From assembly GCF_002163875.1 (NCBI RefSeq), contig NZ_CP019333.1, positions 1,494,864-1,558,863 of the forward strand: DNA of 64,000 nucleotides, in the 5' to 3' direction. Shown in pieces: positions 1 through 9,431 of the stretch (its first letter is position 1; each line of letters starts with the position of its first letter). This stretch comes from Gilvibacter sp. SZ-19 (GTDB lineage: Bacteria; Bacteroidota; Bacteroidia; Flavobacteriales; Flavobacteriaceae). The notes below the pieces were generated by a model. It made no database searches, was not told where the DNA came from, and saw nothing but the letters and a program-made list of their open reading frames with translations. Position numbers and translations under genes: made by a program.

Positions 1-4
1 TCTT

Positions 5-793
5 ATGAATAAGAAGCCCAATTTAACCCTTGCAATTTTGCAGCAGGATCTGGTTTGGGAGAATCCGCAAGCCAATCGAATGCTTTTTGAAAACATACTG
101 TCAGAATTGACAAAGCCTTGCGATCTGGTGGTCTTGCCCGAGATGTTCACTACGGGTTTTAGTATGAATGCTGCGGACTTGTGGGAGGAACCAGACGGCC
201 CAACTACACAGTGGATGAAGCAGATGGCGGCAACTCATAACACAGCCATCACAGGTAGTATCATCATCAAAGAGAACAACAAATTCTATAATAGGTTGCT
301 TTTTGTATATACCGACGGAGAAGTTCGCACCTACGATAAACGTCATTGTTTTACTTTGGCGGGAGAACATGAGGTCTACACACCAGGAACCGACCGCTTA
401 CAAGTGGAATTAAACGGTTGGCAGATCTGTCCGCTTATCTGCTACGATCTGCGTTTTCCGGTATGGGCGCGGAACACTTCGGATTACGATCTGTTGCTTT
501 ATGTTGCTAATTGGCCAAAAACTCGGATAAAGGCTTGGGACACACTCTTGCAAGCGCGGGCCATTGAGAACATGAGTTATTGTGTTGGAGTAAACCGAAT
601 TGGAGAAGACGGTAACGGCTATCCATATGTTGGACATTCTGCAGTTTATGATCCTCTCGGGGAGCTGATTTCTACTGCGGATTTTGAATCGACCATTGCT
701 CAAATAGTTGAACTAGACGCTGCGTATCTGCAAAAAGTACGCGACAAGCTCCGCTTTTTAGACGATAGAGATTCTTTTAATCTGGAAGTCTAA
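5..793 (+). CDS. Nitrilase-family amidohydrolase, omega-amidase (YafV-like)
   Basis: Carbon-nitrogen hydrolase of the nitrilase superfamily, 262 residues, full length for the YafV/Nit2 omega-amidase group. The catalytic triad is visible: Glu46 in LPEMF, Lys112 in YDKRH and Cys146 in ICYDLRFP. Characterised relatives hydrolyse alpha-ketoglutaramate or alpha-ketosuccinamate in the cytoplasm, as part of methionine salvage or amide repair; the exact substrate here is inferred. The ATG lies 5 nt into the window, so its upstream context is not visible. The 3' end overlaps the convergent lipoprotein gene by 17 nt. Confidence 0.9.
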   Translation: MNKKPNLTLAILQQDLVWENPQANRMLFENILSELTKPCDLVVLPEMFTTGFSMNAADLWEEPDGPTTQWMKQMAATHNTAITGSIIIKENNKFYNRLLFVYTDGEVRTYDKRHCFTLAGEHEVYTPGTDRLQVELNGWQICPLICYDLRFPVWARNTSDYDLLLYVANWPKTRIKAWDTLLQARAIENMSYCVGVNRIGEDGNGYPYVGHSAVYDPLGELISTADFESTIAQIVELDAAYLQKVRDKLRFLDDRDSFNLEV

Positions 794-2396
794 AGGTCAC
801 CTCTCGAATCCAGTTAGAATTCATTTCTTCTGCGCCTTGGGTGTAGAAAACAGGCTCTGCCTGCGTCTTGTTTAAAAAATTACCCGGATCCCAGCGGCCG
901 TTACCATTTAGATCGTAAATAACGCGTATGTAATATTCCCCTGGTGCAATGTATTGAAACTTTACAGGCTTGGCTGCTGTAAGATAATAGGAGTCATCTA
1001 GGTCGCCGTTGGATTTGACCAGCTCCACGATCACAGGATAAGACTTCACGTTGGCAAGGTTTACTGTAAGGGTACCGAAATCGCTATAATTCTGCGTGGC
1101 TACACGGTAGTTCAAGGTGTCATTCTTATTGCCAAAGTAATCGGTCAAGGCACCTGGTAGGATCTCTATATTATAGGTTTGAGATTCCTTGTATTCGAAA
1201 GGGAACTCCACGCGATTGTATAGGCTGTCAATCTTGTAGTCAAAGACTATCTGCATCGAATCCTTATTGGTGATCTTGATTAGTTCTGGCAGTACACTGT
1301 CTATAGGCGTGTCACTTTTTAAAGCGAATACCTGATCAAAATCGATACGTCCGGATTTCTCTGCACGGACATTCAGCGTGTCCAGATTAAAATCTCTCCA
1401 ACGCAGCACCAAGGTGTCTAAAAGGTCTTGGTTCTTAGCGTGGAAGATCAGACTGTCTGCTTTGATCTTTGGGCGGATCCACAAACGAATACTGTCTCTT
1501 TCTTGGTCTTTGGTCTGTCTGGTCTCAAAACCATTGGCTGGAGCTGATAATGCTACCTTTAGACTATCAGCAGCACCGCGATAACCAAACAGCACTTGCC
1601 CTCCAGAAACTTGAACGGGACGCTCCAAATTATAATCCAAGACCTCCTTAAATAAAGACAGCTCGTAAGTTGTATCTGCAGGGACTTCAATGTACTGATT
1701 CAGATAGCCGATCTTGTCTTGCCCAGGCTCAAAGGTGTAATTGAAGTTAGAGTCCTTCATGGCCGTGAGCAGGTATTTTCCTGCCTTTAAATTCTCTAGT
1801 GCAAAGCTCGAGGTACTATCGGTCACATTGGTGATATAGTAAGGTTTTTCTAAAAAGACCACGGAGTCGGTATAGGTAGAATCTACCTGATACAACATGA
1901 CCGTAAGATCTTTTTCTGGCTCGCGCAAAAAGGCATCTTTAACACGACCGCTTACCGATAGGCTGTCTATATAACTGCCGGTTGAGAAAACATAACGGTA
2001 ATAGGGATATTCGTTGTTCTCATTATTATCTGCGATACTCTTTCCAAAGTTTATGGCGTAAGTAGTATTGGGCTTCAAGGTATCGTTGATCTTGATCTTG
2101 ATGAACTTGGCAGCACCCAAGGGTGAAATATCTGGTGGATTATCAAAAGGTGGCGAAACGATCATTTGCCGCGAGGCGTTGTTGAGCCTGATATACTCAT
2201 CAAAATAGATCCGGATTTCCTTAGCGTCAAAATTCACGCTGTAGTTTTCCGGAACAGTGCGAATAACAACGGGAGCAATGGTATCTCTAGGGCCACCTTC
2301 TGGGCTGCCTTTTTTTGCACAAGAAGCAGGGCTCAAGGCTAAAAGGGCGGTCACTGCGATCGCTAAAAGTGCTTTACAAAAGGCGGGCAATTTCAT
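777..2396 (-). CDS. Ig-like domain lipoprotein (Big_5 type)
   Basis: Predicted lipoprotein of 539 residues. A hydrophobic signal peptide ends in a lipobox with Cys26 (SPASC). It is followed by a Pro/Gly-rich stretch and a bacterial Ig-like (Big_5/SbsA type) domain at about residues 40-140, recognisable by the DTIAP start and the EIRIYFDEYI strand. The remainder is beta-rich and ends in a module containing DLNGNGRWDPG. This architecture is common in Bacteroidota as an envelope lipoprotein of unknown role. Function is not known; surface or periplasmic location is inferred from the signal. comF lies 202 nt upstream on the same strand. Confidence 0.8.
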   Translation of the reverse strand: MKLPAFCKALLAIAVTALLALSPASCAKKGSPEGGPRDTIAPVVIRTVPENYSVNFDAKEIRIYFDEYIRLNNASRQMIVSPPFDNPPDISPLGAAKFIKIKINDTLKPNTTYAINFGKSIADNNENNEYPYYRYVFSTGSYIDSLSVSGRVKDAFLREPEKDLTVMLYQVDSTYTDSVVFLEKPYYITNVTDSTSSFALENLKAGKYLLTAMKDSNFNYTFEPGQDKIGYLNQYIEVPADTTYELSLFKEVLDYNLERPVQVSGGQVLFGYRGAADSLKVALSAPANGFETRQTKDQERDSIRLWIRPKIKADSLIFHAKNQDLLDTLVLRWRDFNLDTLNVRAEKSGRIDFDQVFALKSDTPIDSVLPELIKITNKDSMQIVFDYKIDSLYNRVEFPFEYKESQTYNIEILPGALTDYFGNKNDTLNYRVATQNYSDFGTLTVNLANVKSYPVIVELVKSNGDLDDSYYLTAAKPVKFQYIAPGEYYIRVIYDLNGNGRWDPGNFLNKTQAEPVFYTQGAEEMNSNWIREVTFRLPD

Positions 2397-2598
2397 CTAT
2401 TTAAAAATTTTTATTCCCTTGGTTGTCAAGCAAATAAAAAATATTTGCATAGATCAACCGCTTCGCTTTCGCACAAAAATCTTAATTATAGCAACGGGTA
2501 TGCTAATAACTAAATTTGTTTGTGCTCATTTCATAATCGGCAAAGTAACAACTATCTCTGTTTTTTTACGGACTATACCGCTACTTTTTTGGTTCAGC

Positions 2599-3267
2599 TT
2601 ATTCGGTTATCGCAATAGTAGCAAAACTCAGGCGTACATCCGCAGCGTTTAACAGCACTTTTGCACAGGCTTCTAAGGTGGCTCCGGTGGTTATCACATC
2701 GTCCACTAATAATATGTGCATACCTGCTTGAGGTTCAAATGATCTGCTGCATTTAAACCGATGCTCCCGTTCAAAACGATGTTTGCGATTCAGTTTTACG
2801 CTAGATCGTGCGCTGTCTATACGCTCCAAAGCCTTAAGAGCTACTTGAGTTTGGAGTGTCTCGGCCAAATCCGCAGCGAACTGATCTACTTGATTATAGC
2901 CACGTTTTCGCAATCTTTTTTTGCTGAGTGGTACAGGTACAATTAAATCAAACTCGGGCTTCACTTCCAGTTGATTCAGCAAGGTTCCCATCCGAAGCGC
3001 AAAATAAGACCCTAATTGTTGCTGCCCTTTGTATTTGAGTTGGTGCAATAAGCGTTGTGTAAGATTGGTTTGTTCAAACCGCAAGAGCGAAAAACCGCTC
3101 TCTAGATCCAAAAGGCCATAGAATCTTTGGGTAAACAGATTATTTTTGATATTCTTTGGGAAGCAAATAGCCAGTTCATTCTGACAATTAACGCACAAGA
3201 CCTGCGAACCATTAGCAAGTCTACGGTCACAACCGCAACATAGGTGCGGAAAAAACAGCTTTAACAT
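2599..3267 (-). CDS. ComF family phosphoribosyltransferase-like protein
   Basis: Protein of 222 residues with the ComF layout. An N-terminal four-cysteine cluster (CCGC at residues 10-13 and CVNC at 25-28) probably binds zinc. A type I phosphoribosyltransferase fold follows, with the PRPP-binding motif LLVDDVITTGAT at about 186-197. ComF proteins support natural transformation, probably coupling incoming single-stranded DNA to recombination at the inner face of the membrane. In Bacteroidota the gene is common, but its role there is less well tested. It is transcribed divergently from the coiled-coil gene at 3365. Confidence 0.88.
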   Translation of the reverse strand: MLKLFFPHLCCGCDRRLANGSQVLCVNCQNELAICFPKNIKNNLFTQRFYGLLDLESGFSLLRFEQTNLTQRLLHQLKYKGQQQLGSYFALRMGTLLNQLEVKPEFDLIVPVPLSKKRLRKRGYNQVDQFAADLAETLQTQVALKALERIDSARSSVKLNRKHRFEREHRFKCSRSFEPQAGMHILLVDDVITTGATLEACAKVLLNAADVRLSFATIAITE

Positions 3268-3317
3268 TTTAGAAAGGATTATTCGCCAAAAAGAGGCGTT
3301 ATATGGGAAGTGACTGC

Positions 3318-3325
3318 TACCTTTG
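3318..3325 (+). promoter_or_regulatory. Predicted Bacteroidota -7 box for gene at 3365
   Basis: TACCTTTG matches the Bacteroidota -7 consensus TAnnTTTG and sits 39 nt before the ATG, in the gap between divergent genes. No clear TTG -33 element is seen. Confidence 0.5.
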
Positions 3326-3364
3326 CATTCTCACAATCAATGAAATATAACAAATAATTATATC

Positions 3365-4249
3365 ATGAGTACAGAAAACAGCACAACCAAATTTAAAGTG
3401 CTAATAGGCGTATTGGCCTTTTTACTAATCGCTTTAGGCATTTACACGGTAAGTTTATACAACAGCAGCCGTGAAACCACCAACAGCCTTACCGAAGATA
3501 AAGTAAAGATCGAGGCTGAGCTGGAATCGCTGATCAAGGAATACGATGTGGTGATCCAGGAGAATGATATTAAAGACAAGGATCTATTGGCTGCCAAAGA
3601 ACGCATTCAGGTGCTATTGGATTCGGTTAAGGACTCAGAAGCTAACATGGCTTTGATCCGTCGTTACCGCTCTGAGATCGGGCGTCTTAAAAATGAGCGT
3701 CTGGAACTCTTTAAGCGTGCCGACAGTTTGATCGCGCTAAACCAAGTACTGCTTACAGAAAGAGACAGTACAGCGACCATCTTGTCTCAGACATTAAGAA
3801 CAGTTGATTCTGTAGCAATTGAGAACCAAACTCTGGCAGAGACCGTTGCAAAAGGAGCGGAAGTAAAAGTAGCAGACCTAGCTGCAGAAGCCGTTATTGT
3901 GCGCAACAGTGGTCGAATTGTAGATACACGTCGCGCCAGTCGTGCAGATCAGATCCGTTCTTGTTTTACACTAACTGAGAACGCTATTGCCAAGCCAGGT
4001 GATCGTTTGCTATTGGTGCAAGTTATCAATCCGAAGAACAACGTTTTGGGAGACAAAGCGGTTATGAATTTTGAGGATGAGACCTCACTGACCTACAGTG
4101 CAACGACCAAAGTGTTCTATGAGAACGAAGAACTAGACGTTTGCGTTATGGTCAAGGCGGCAGAAGAAGATCTAGTAGACGGTCTTTACACGATCAACGT
4201 GTTTGACGGAGCAAAACAAGTGGCCTCGACCACCCTTACGCTCAAGTAA
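3365..4249 (+). CDS. Membrane-anchored coiled-coil protein of unknown function
   Basis: Protein of 294 residues. A single membrane helix lies at about residues 11-30, followed by a long heptad-rich coiled coil (about 38-185) and a small C-terminal beta-rich domain (about 200-294). This architecture is widespread in Flavobacteriaceae, where copies have been loosely named chromosome-partitioning proteins; I see no ATPase motif to justify that. The topology suggests a short cytoplasmic tail and a periplasmic coiled coil, but orientation is inferred. It is a single-gene unit with its own promoter and terminator. Confidence 0.75.
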   Translation: MSTENSTTKFKVLIGVLAFLLIALGIYTVSLYNSSRETTNSLTEDKVKIEAELESLIKEYDVVIQENDIKDKDLLAAKERIQVLLDSVKDSEANMALIRRYRSEIGRLKNERLELFKRADSLIALNQVLLTERDSTATILSQTLRTVDSVAIENQTLAETVAKGAEVKVADLAAEAVIVRNSGRIVDTRRASRADQIRSCFTLTENAIAKPGDRLLLVQVINPKNNVLGDKAVMNFEDETSLTYSATTKVFYENEELDVCVMVKAAEEDLVDGLYTINVFDGAKQVASTTLTLK

Positions 4250-4269
4250 TTAGTAGCCTTTAAAAAAAC

Positions 4270-4308
4270 AGAGCCACTGCGATGCTATCGTGGTGGCTTT
4301 TTTTATTT
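4270..4308 (+). terminator. Intrinsic terminator after 3365 gene
   Basis: An 11-bp stem (AGCCACTGCGA pairing with TCGTGGTGGCT through two wobbles) is followed by a run of seven T. The T-run overlaps the -7 box of glyS. Confidence 0.75.
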
Positions 4309-4311
4309 TTG
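4304..4311 (+). promoter_or_regulatory. Predicted -7 box of glyS, almost on the start codon
   Basis: TATTTTTG matches TAnnTTTG and ends 4 nt before the A of the glyS ATG. If transcription starts about 4 nt after the box, the mRNA would have essentially no leader. The -33 region is occupied by the upstream terminator stem and shows no TTG. Confidence 0.45.
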
Positions 4312-4315
4312 CGCC

Positions 4316-5854
4316 ATGGCACAAAACGACGATCAATTCAAGCGCGTCATATCGCACGCAAAAGAATACGGATATATCTTTGGATCCAGTGAGATCTATG
4401 ACGGCCTTAGCGCTGTTTACGACTACGCTCAGAACGGGGTAGAGTTAAAAAAGAACATCCGCGACTACTGGTGGAAATCTATGGTGTATATGCACCAGAA
4501 TATTGTAGGGATAGACGCTGCTATCCTTATGCATCCAACCACCTGGAAAGCTTCTGGGCACGTAGATGCTTTTAACGACCCACTGATAGACAACAAGGAT
4601 TCCAAAAAGCGTTATCGTGCCGATGTGCTCATTGAGGATTATTGCGAGAAGCTCAATCAGAAAGCGCAAAAAGAGATCGCGAAGGCGCGCAAGCGTTTTG
4701 GAGACAGCTTTGACGAGCAGCAATTTGTGGAAACCAATCCACGGGTCATTAAATACCAAACCCAGCAAAAGGAGATCTTGGAACGCATGGCGCGTTCTTT
4801 AGACAAAGAAGACCTGGCCGATGTCAAAGCTTTGATCGAAGAGTTAGAGATCGCAGATCCTGTTTCTGGATCTAAGAATTGGACCGATGTGAAGCAGTTC
4901 AACCTTATGTTTGGGACTAAACTCGGAGCCTCTGCCGAATCTGCAACCGATCTTTATCTGCGTCCGGAAACCGCACAGGGAATCTTTGTGAATTTCTTGA
5001 ACGTTCAGAAGACCGGTCGCATGAAGATCCCATTTGGAATTGCCCAAACCGGAAAAGCCTTTAGAAACGAGATCGTGGCGCGACAGTTCATCTTTAGAAT
5101 GCGAGAATTCGAGCAGATGGAAATGCAATTTTTTGTGCGACCAGGCGAAGAACTCAAGTGGTACGAATACTGGAAAGAGACCCGACTTAAATGGCATTTG
5201 TCATTGGGTATGGGTGCCGACAATTACCGTTTCCACGATCATGAGAAATTGGCGCATTACGCCAATGCAGCAGCAGATATTGAGTTCAACTTCCCTTTCG
5301 GATTCAAGGAATTAGAAGGAATACACTCCAGAACTGACTTTGACCTCAAAGCACACGAAGAACACTCGGGCAAGAAACTTCAGTTCTTTGACCCAGAACT
5401 GGGTGAAAGTTATGTACCTTATGTGGTGGAGACCTCTATTGGTCTTGATCGTATGTTCTTGGCAGTGCTCTCTCACAGTTTAGAAGAAGAGCAACTAGAA
5501 GACGGTAACTCACGTACAGTGCTAAAATTGCCGGCGGTCTTGGCTCCGGTTAAAGCGGCAGTACTTCCGTTAGTAAAGAAAGACGGATTACCAGAATTGG
5601 CGCAGTCTATAATCGACGAGCTGCAATGGGAGTTCAATGTGCTGTATGACGAAAAGGATGCGGTAGGAAGAAGATACCGAAGACAAGATGCCCTGGGTAC
5701 TCCTTTCTGTATCACCGTAGATCACCAATCCCTAGAAGACAAAACGGTGACTATCAGACATCGTGATTCTATGGAGCAGGAACGTGTTGCCATTGCTGAT
5801 CTGGGTAGTATCATCTCAGAAGCAGTAGCGATCAAAACTTGGTTAAACAAGTAA
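4316..5854 (+). CDS. glyS: Glycine--tRNA ligase
   Basis: Class II aminoacyl-tRNA synthetase of the homodimeric (alpha2) type, 512 residues, which charges tRNA-Gly in the cytoplasm. The N-terminal block (GYIFGSSEIYDG) and class II motif 2 (AFRNEI then FRMREFEQMEMQF, about residues 247-272) are present. Motif 3 (ETSIGLDRMFLAVLS, about 371-385) and the C-terminal anticodon-binding domain complete the normal length. The ATG at 4316 is the only sensible start and directly follows a -7 box. Confidence 0.97.
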   Translation: MAQNDDQFKRVISHAKEYGYIFGSSEIYDGLSAVYDYAQNGVELKKNIRDYWWKSMVYMHQNIVGIDAAILMHPTTWKASGHVDAFNDPLIDNKDSKKRYRADVLIEDYCEKLNQKAQKEIAKARKRFGDSFDEQQFVETNPRVIKYQTQQKEILERMARSLDKEDLADVKALIEELEIADPVSGSKNWTDVKQFNLMFGTKLGASAESATDLYLRPETAQGIFVNFLNVQKTGRMKIPFGIAQTGKAFRNEIVARQFIFRMREFEQMEMQFFVRPGEELKWYEYWKETRLKWHLSLGMGADNYRFHDHEKLAHYANAAADIEFNFPFGFKELEGIHSRTDFDLKAHEEHSGKKLQFFDPELGESYVPYVVETSIGLDRMFLAVLSHSLEEEQLEDGNSRTVLKLPAVLAPVKAAVLPLVKKDGLPELAQSIIDELQWEFNVLYDEKDAVGRRYRRQDALGTPFCITVDHQSLEDKTVTIRHRDSMEQERVAIADLGSIISEAVAIKTWLNK

Positions 5855-6022
5855 TCCCTAGTAATTTAGTAGGGTAAATTTAACAAGTTTACTTTCAAGA
5901 CCTTAGCGAGAATTCCTTGAGAATCAGTATGTGGGCATTCGCATTATTATGCTGATAATCAATGCGATATTTGCTATTTCAGCCCAAAATTATTGCCTCA
6001 ATTCGTTGTTGTTTTAGTGGAA

Positions 6023-6058
6023 AGCACGTACATTAGATGACTTTTTAACTAATGTGCT
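6023..6058. other. Inverted repeat in the leader of the 6080 gene
   Basis: AGC+ACATTAG and CTAATGT+GCT can pair across a loop of about 12 nt, with a 4-nt bulge. It ends 21 nt before the ATG at 6080. A weak -7-like box (GATATTTG, 5966-5973) lies upstream, so the repeat may be in the 5' untranslated leader. There is no T-run, so a terminator is unlikely. Otherwise the 5855-6079 gap holds nothing I recognise. Confidence 0.35.
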
Positions 6059-6079
6059 GACTAAAAACTAAACTTTAAC

Positions 6080-9013
6080 ATGAGACTGAAAAATTATCTT
6101 TCGGTGCTAATGTTGTTGCTCGGTGTGCTAACACTTCAAGCGCAACAAGGCCCGATATCAATTGGGACAGTTGACAAGATGACCTATGTAGAGCCACTTG
6201 CTTCTCGCTCCTCTCTAATTCCGGCGACTAATGTTGCTAAAGAAGCTCAAGACGGGCGTATTCGTTCCAGCTGGATCAAATCTGTACCGGGAAAAGGCTT
6301 TGGGTATGACCCGAATGCACAAACAAGAGACCCTTATTCTGTAGCAGGGATGATCCCAACTCGCGGAACTGGTTTTTCTTTTACTTCTGCTTTCACTTCT
6401 TCTTCGCCAACGGATCCTGCCGGAGCTATTGGACCTAATCACTATTTCGCAGTATTCAACACTGGATTTAGAATTTTCGAGAAGGACGGAACACCGCTTA
6501 CAGGGCAACTTTCGCCGCTTAACATTTTTCCAGATCCAGGATGTTGTGACCTTACTGTTTCTTATGACAACGATGCAGATCGCTGGGTAGTAACATTCTT
6601 AGGTGCGGGAGCTCAGATCGCCGTTTCGGATGGGCCAGACCCATTAACTGCCGGTTGGTTTGTTTACGAGGTTTCTACCATTAATGATTATCAGAAACTT
6701 TCTGTATGGAGCGATGGTTATTACATTACAGACAATATTTCTTCACCAAGTTTGCGTATAACTGCTCTTGAGCGTGATGCAATGCTTGCAGGAGATCCAG
6801 GGGCTCAGATCCTATCATTTGGATTACCAGGAATTGCTACCAATGGTTTCTACAGCCCTCAGGCTTTCAACATTTCAAACGACAACTTTCCTGCTACAGG
6901 ATCTGCTCCTATCGTTTTCTTACAGGATGATGCCTTTGCTGGCGTTGATCCAGGAAATGACCACATCGGACTTTGGGAAATTGATGTGAACTGGGCAAGC
7001 CCAGGTAGTTCTACTGTATCTGCGAAACAAGAGATTCCTCTAGATCCATTTACTTCAGTTTTTGATGGAGGATCTTTCTCTAACTTGCCGCAACCAGGTG
7101 GTGGAGCTGTGATCGATGCGATCCAATCAACTATTATGAATCAGGCACAGTTCCGCAAGTTTCCAACGTATAATTCTGCGGTATTCAACTTTGTAGAAGA
7201 TGCTGACCCAACTTCCGGCAAGCTCGCTGCTATTCGTTGGGTAGAATTGCGTCAGGATGGCGATGGACAACCATGGTCTTTGTTCCAAGAAGGAACTTAT
7301 ATCGCACCAGACGGAAAGCACGCCTGGATGGGATCTATGATCATGGATAATGCCGGTAATATCGGTATGGGTTATATGGGTATGTCAGGACCAACTACTC
7401 CAACTACTGTTCGTGTAAGTTCTTACTATACCGGACGTTTTTCTACGGATGCCCCTGGCGAAATGACCGTGGCAGAGACTTTGATCGAGCCTGGAGTGGG
7501 GAACCTTCCAAACTTCCGCGCGGGAGACTATAGCAAGATCGATGTGGACCCTGCAGACGATCAAACCTTCTACTTTGTTAATGAGCAAGTGATCTCTGGA
7601 GGTCGTGCTAACATCGTAGGAGTATTCAAATTAGCGCCAGACCTAGACAATGATACTGGGGTGATCGCTATAGTACAACCAGACAGTGGAACACTTTCTT
7701 CTACAGAAACTGTAGAGGTAGTTGTTCGTAACTTCGGATTGGTTGAGCAAACTAACGTACCTGTTTCTTTCAACGTAGATGGAGGAACCGATGTGACAGA
7801 GATCGTTGCTGGGCCAATTCCACCTTCAAGTAATGTGACCTATACCTTTACTGCTACTGCAGACCTTGGTACTATAGGAACTACTTACGTAATTAACGCG
7901 AGCACTGCTCTTGCTGGAGATGAGTTTGCTGCAAACGACGGTATTTCTAAAGAAGTGACCTACCTAGAGGCTAATGATGTAGGTGTAACTGCACTTAACA
8001 GTCCTTCTTCTGGATCTGGTCTAACTGCTGCAGAGACGGTAACAGTTACTATCACTAACTTCGGAGGCGAGACGCAAACGACTATTCCAGTTTCTTTTGC
8101 TATAGATGGAGGTACTCCAGTTTCTGAAACTTACACAGGTTCTATTGCCAGTGGTGAATCAGACACTTATACTTTTACAGCAACAGCGGACCTTTCTGCA
8201 CTTGCCACTTACGAGTTTGTAGTAGGAACTTCACTTGCTGGAGATGCTGACACTTCTAACGATGCAATAACTGTTGAGGTAGAGAACACTGTTTGCCAGC
8301 CAGAAGGTAACTGCGAAGGCTTTGGCGATGGGGTAACCATGCTACAGCTTGCAGATCAGGATATCATTGTAGATTGTAACTCTACCGGATACGCTGACAA
8401 TACGGATATCGTATTTACTTTCATGCTAGAGGACAATCCCTACGATGGAGTGCTTCAGATGGGATGGCCAGATTCTTCTTATGCGATGTGGATCGACTGG
8501 AACGACAACTTTGTTTTCGAACCTACCGAGATCGTAGAGTCCGGAAGTGTTGCTACAGCCGATACAGACTTCCCTTTCAACATTGACCTATCTGTATTCC
8601 CTGGTCTAACTACCGGAGAGCACCTTATGCGTGTTCGTGGAGAGGACACTAGTGGAGATGGTAATGTATTAGATCCTTGTGATGACTTGCAATTTGGTCG
8701 TACCAACGATTACACTGCTAATGTTACCGGTGTTCTTGGTGTGGACGAGCAAGGAATTGCCGATGCTGACTTGATCATCAGTAGCTCAGATCAGAAGGTT
8801 TTCCAAGTTACTTTGAGTAACCCACAAATTACTTCAGACCTTAACATTCAGGTACACAACGTAATGGGACAAAAGATCCTTTCTAACATGATCGCGAATC
8901 AAGGAGGGACTTTCACTTATACGCTAGACATGTCTTATGTTTCTAGTGGAGTTTATCTTGTACGTGTTGGTAACGCCAACTACGGAAAAGTTAAGCGAAT
9001 CATAGTTAAGTAA
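6080..9013 (+). CDS. Large secreted CARDB/GEVED protein with type IX sorting domain
   Basis: Exported protein of 977 residues. A signal peptide ends at LTLQAQ (about residue 22). The N-terminal half (about 30-520) is a large unassigned globular region. Two CARDB-like Ig modules follow (about 525-625 and 630-735), recognisable by repeated VTVTITNFG and PVSFAIDGGT strands. A GEVED-type region (about 780-880, with MWIDWNDNFVFEPTEIV) precedes a type IX secretion C-terminal domain (last about 75 residues, ending in KRIIVK). Known T9SS cargo is attached to or released from the cell surface. Role unknown; adhesion or polymer binding is an inference. Confidence 0.8.
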   Translation: MRLKNYLSVLMLLLGVLTLQAQQGPISIGTVDKMTYVEPLASRSSLIPATNVAKEAQDGRIRSSWIKSVPGKGFGYDPNAQTRDPYSVAGMIPTRGTGFSFTSAFTSSSPTDPAGAIGPNHYFAVFNTGFRIFEKDGTPLTGQLSPLNIFPDPGCCDLTVSYDNDADRWVVTFLGAGAQIAVSDGPDPLTAGWFVYEVSTINDYQKLSVWSDGYYITDNISSPSLRITALERDAMLAGDPGAQILSFGLPGIATNGFYSPQAFNISNDNFPATGSAPIVFLQDDAFAGVDPGNDHIGLWEIDVNWASPGSSTVSAKQEIPLDPFTSVFDGGSFSNLPQPGGGAVIDAIQSTIMNQAQFRKFPTYNSAVFNFVEDADPTSGKLAAIRWVELRQDGDGQPWSLFQEGTYIAPDGKHAWMGSMIMDNAGNIGMGYMGMSGPTTPTTVRVSSYYTGRFSTDAPGEMTVAETLIEPGVGNLPNFRAGDYSKIDVDPADDQTFYFVNEQVISGGRANIVGVFKLAPDLDNDTGVIAIVQPDSGTLSSTETVEVVVRNFGLVEQTNVPVSFNVDGGTDVTEIVAGPIPPSSNVTYTFTATADLGTIGTTYVINASTALAGDEFAANDGISKEVTYLEANDVGVTALNSPSSGSGLTAAETVTVTITNFGGETQTTIPVSFAIDGGTPVSETYTGSIASGESDTYTFTATADLSALATYEFVVGTSLAGDADTSNDAITVEVENTVCQPEGNCEGFGDGVTMLQLADQDIIVDCNSTGYADNTDIVFTFMLEDNPYDGVLQMGWPDSSYAMWIDWNDNFVFEPTEIVESGSVATADTDFPFNIDLSVFPGLTTGEHLMRVRGEDTSGDGNVLDPCDDLQFGRTNDYTANVTGVLGVDEQGIADADLIISSSDQKVFQVTLSNPQITSDLNIQVHNVMGQKILSNMIANQGGTFTYTLDMSYVSSGVYLVRVGNANYGKVKRIIVK

Positions 9014-9033
9014 TTAACTAACCAACCAATCCT

Positions 9034-9065
9034 AAAAGGCGGAATTTTCATTCCGCCTTTTTTTG
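9034..9065. terminator. Bidirectional terminator between convergent genes
   Basis: Perfect 11-bp stem AAAGGCGGAAT / ATTCCGCCTTT with a 4-nt loop, a T-run on the plus side and an A-run on the other. It serves the 6080 gene and the convergent 9048 gene, whose stop codon lies inside the hairpin. Confidence 0.85.
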
Positions 9066-9389
9066 TATCTCAGTGATACTTACCGGGCCTGCCATATCGC
9101 AGCGGTTCATACGTCTTAAACGACTGAACTTAACCCAAACCTCCAATTGATCTGTTTTGAATTCGTCTTTCAGGTCTATGGGGTCTACGTATTCATTTTC
9201 TAGTTTAAGCACTACTGGACAGCCAGAGCTTTCTGCCTGAACCACTACAGTAGCAGCTTGATATCCTTCTGCTGTCATCATTTGTTCTTTAGCGGCTTTT
9301 GCTGCGGAGTCTTCCTTTGCTTGCTGGCCCGAATTGCAAGAGGCAGCAACACAGAATACAAAGGCAAATAGTGATAATAAAGGTCTCAT
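9048..9389 (-). CDS. Small lipoprotein of unknown function
   Basis: Predicted lipoprotein of 113 residues: short signal peptide with lipobox Cys18 (AASC), a charged Ala/Lys linker, then a compact domain. Two cysteines (SSGCP and NRCDMA) could form a disulphide in the periplasm. I do not recognise the family. It lies 42 nt downstream of the large outer-membrane protein gene on the same strand and may share its transcript. Confidence 0.65.
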   Translation of the reverse strand: MRPLLSLFAFVFCVAASCNSGQQAKEDSAAKAAKEQMMTAEGYQAATVVVQAESSGCPVVLKLENEYVDPIDLKDEFKTDQLEVWVKFSRLRRMNRCDMAGPVSITEIQKKAE

Positions 9390-9431
9390 ATATGGAGGTT
9401 TGAAATCACAAAGTACAAAGAACGTACCGAA

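Noticed and set aside
2257-2652. Plus-strand frame of 131 codons
   Set aside because: It spans the start of the lipoprotein gene, the intergenic gap and the end of comF on the other strand, with no family-like sequence.
6023-6058. Terminator before the 6080 gene
   Set aside because: The stem has a bulge, a long loop and no T-run after it.
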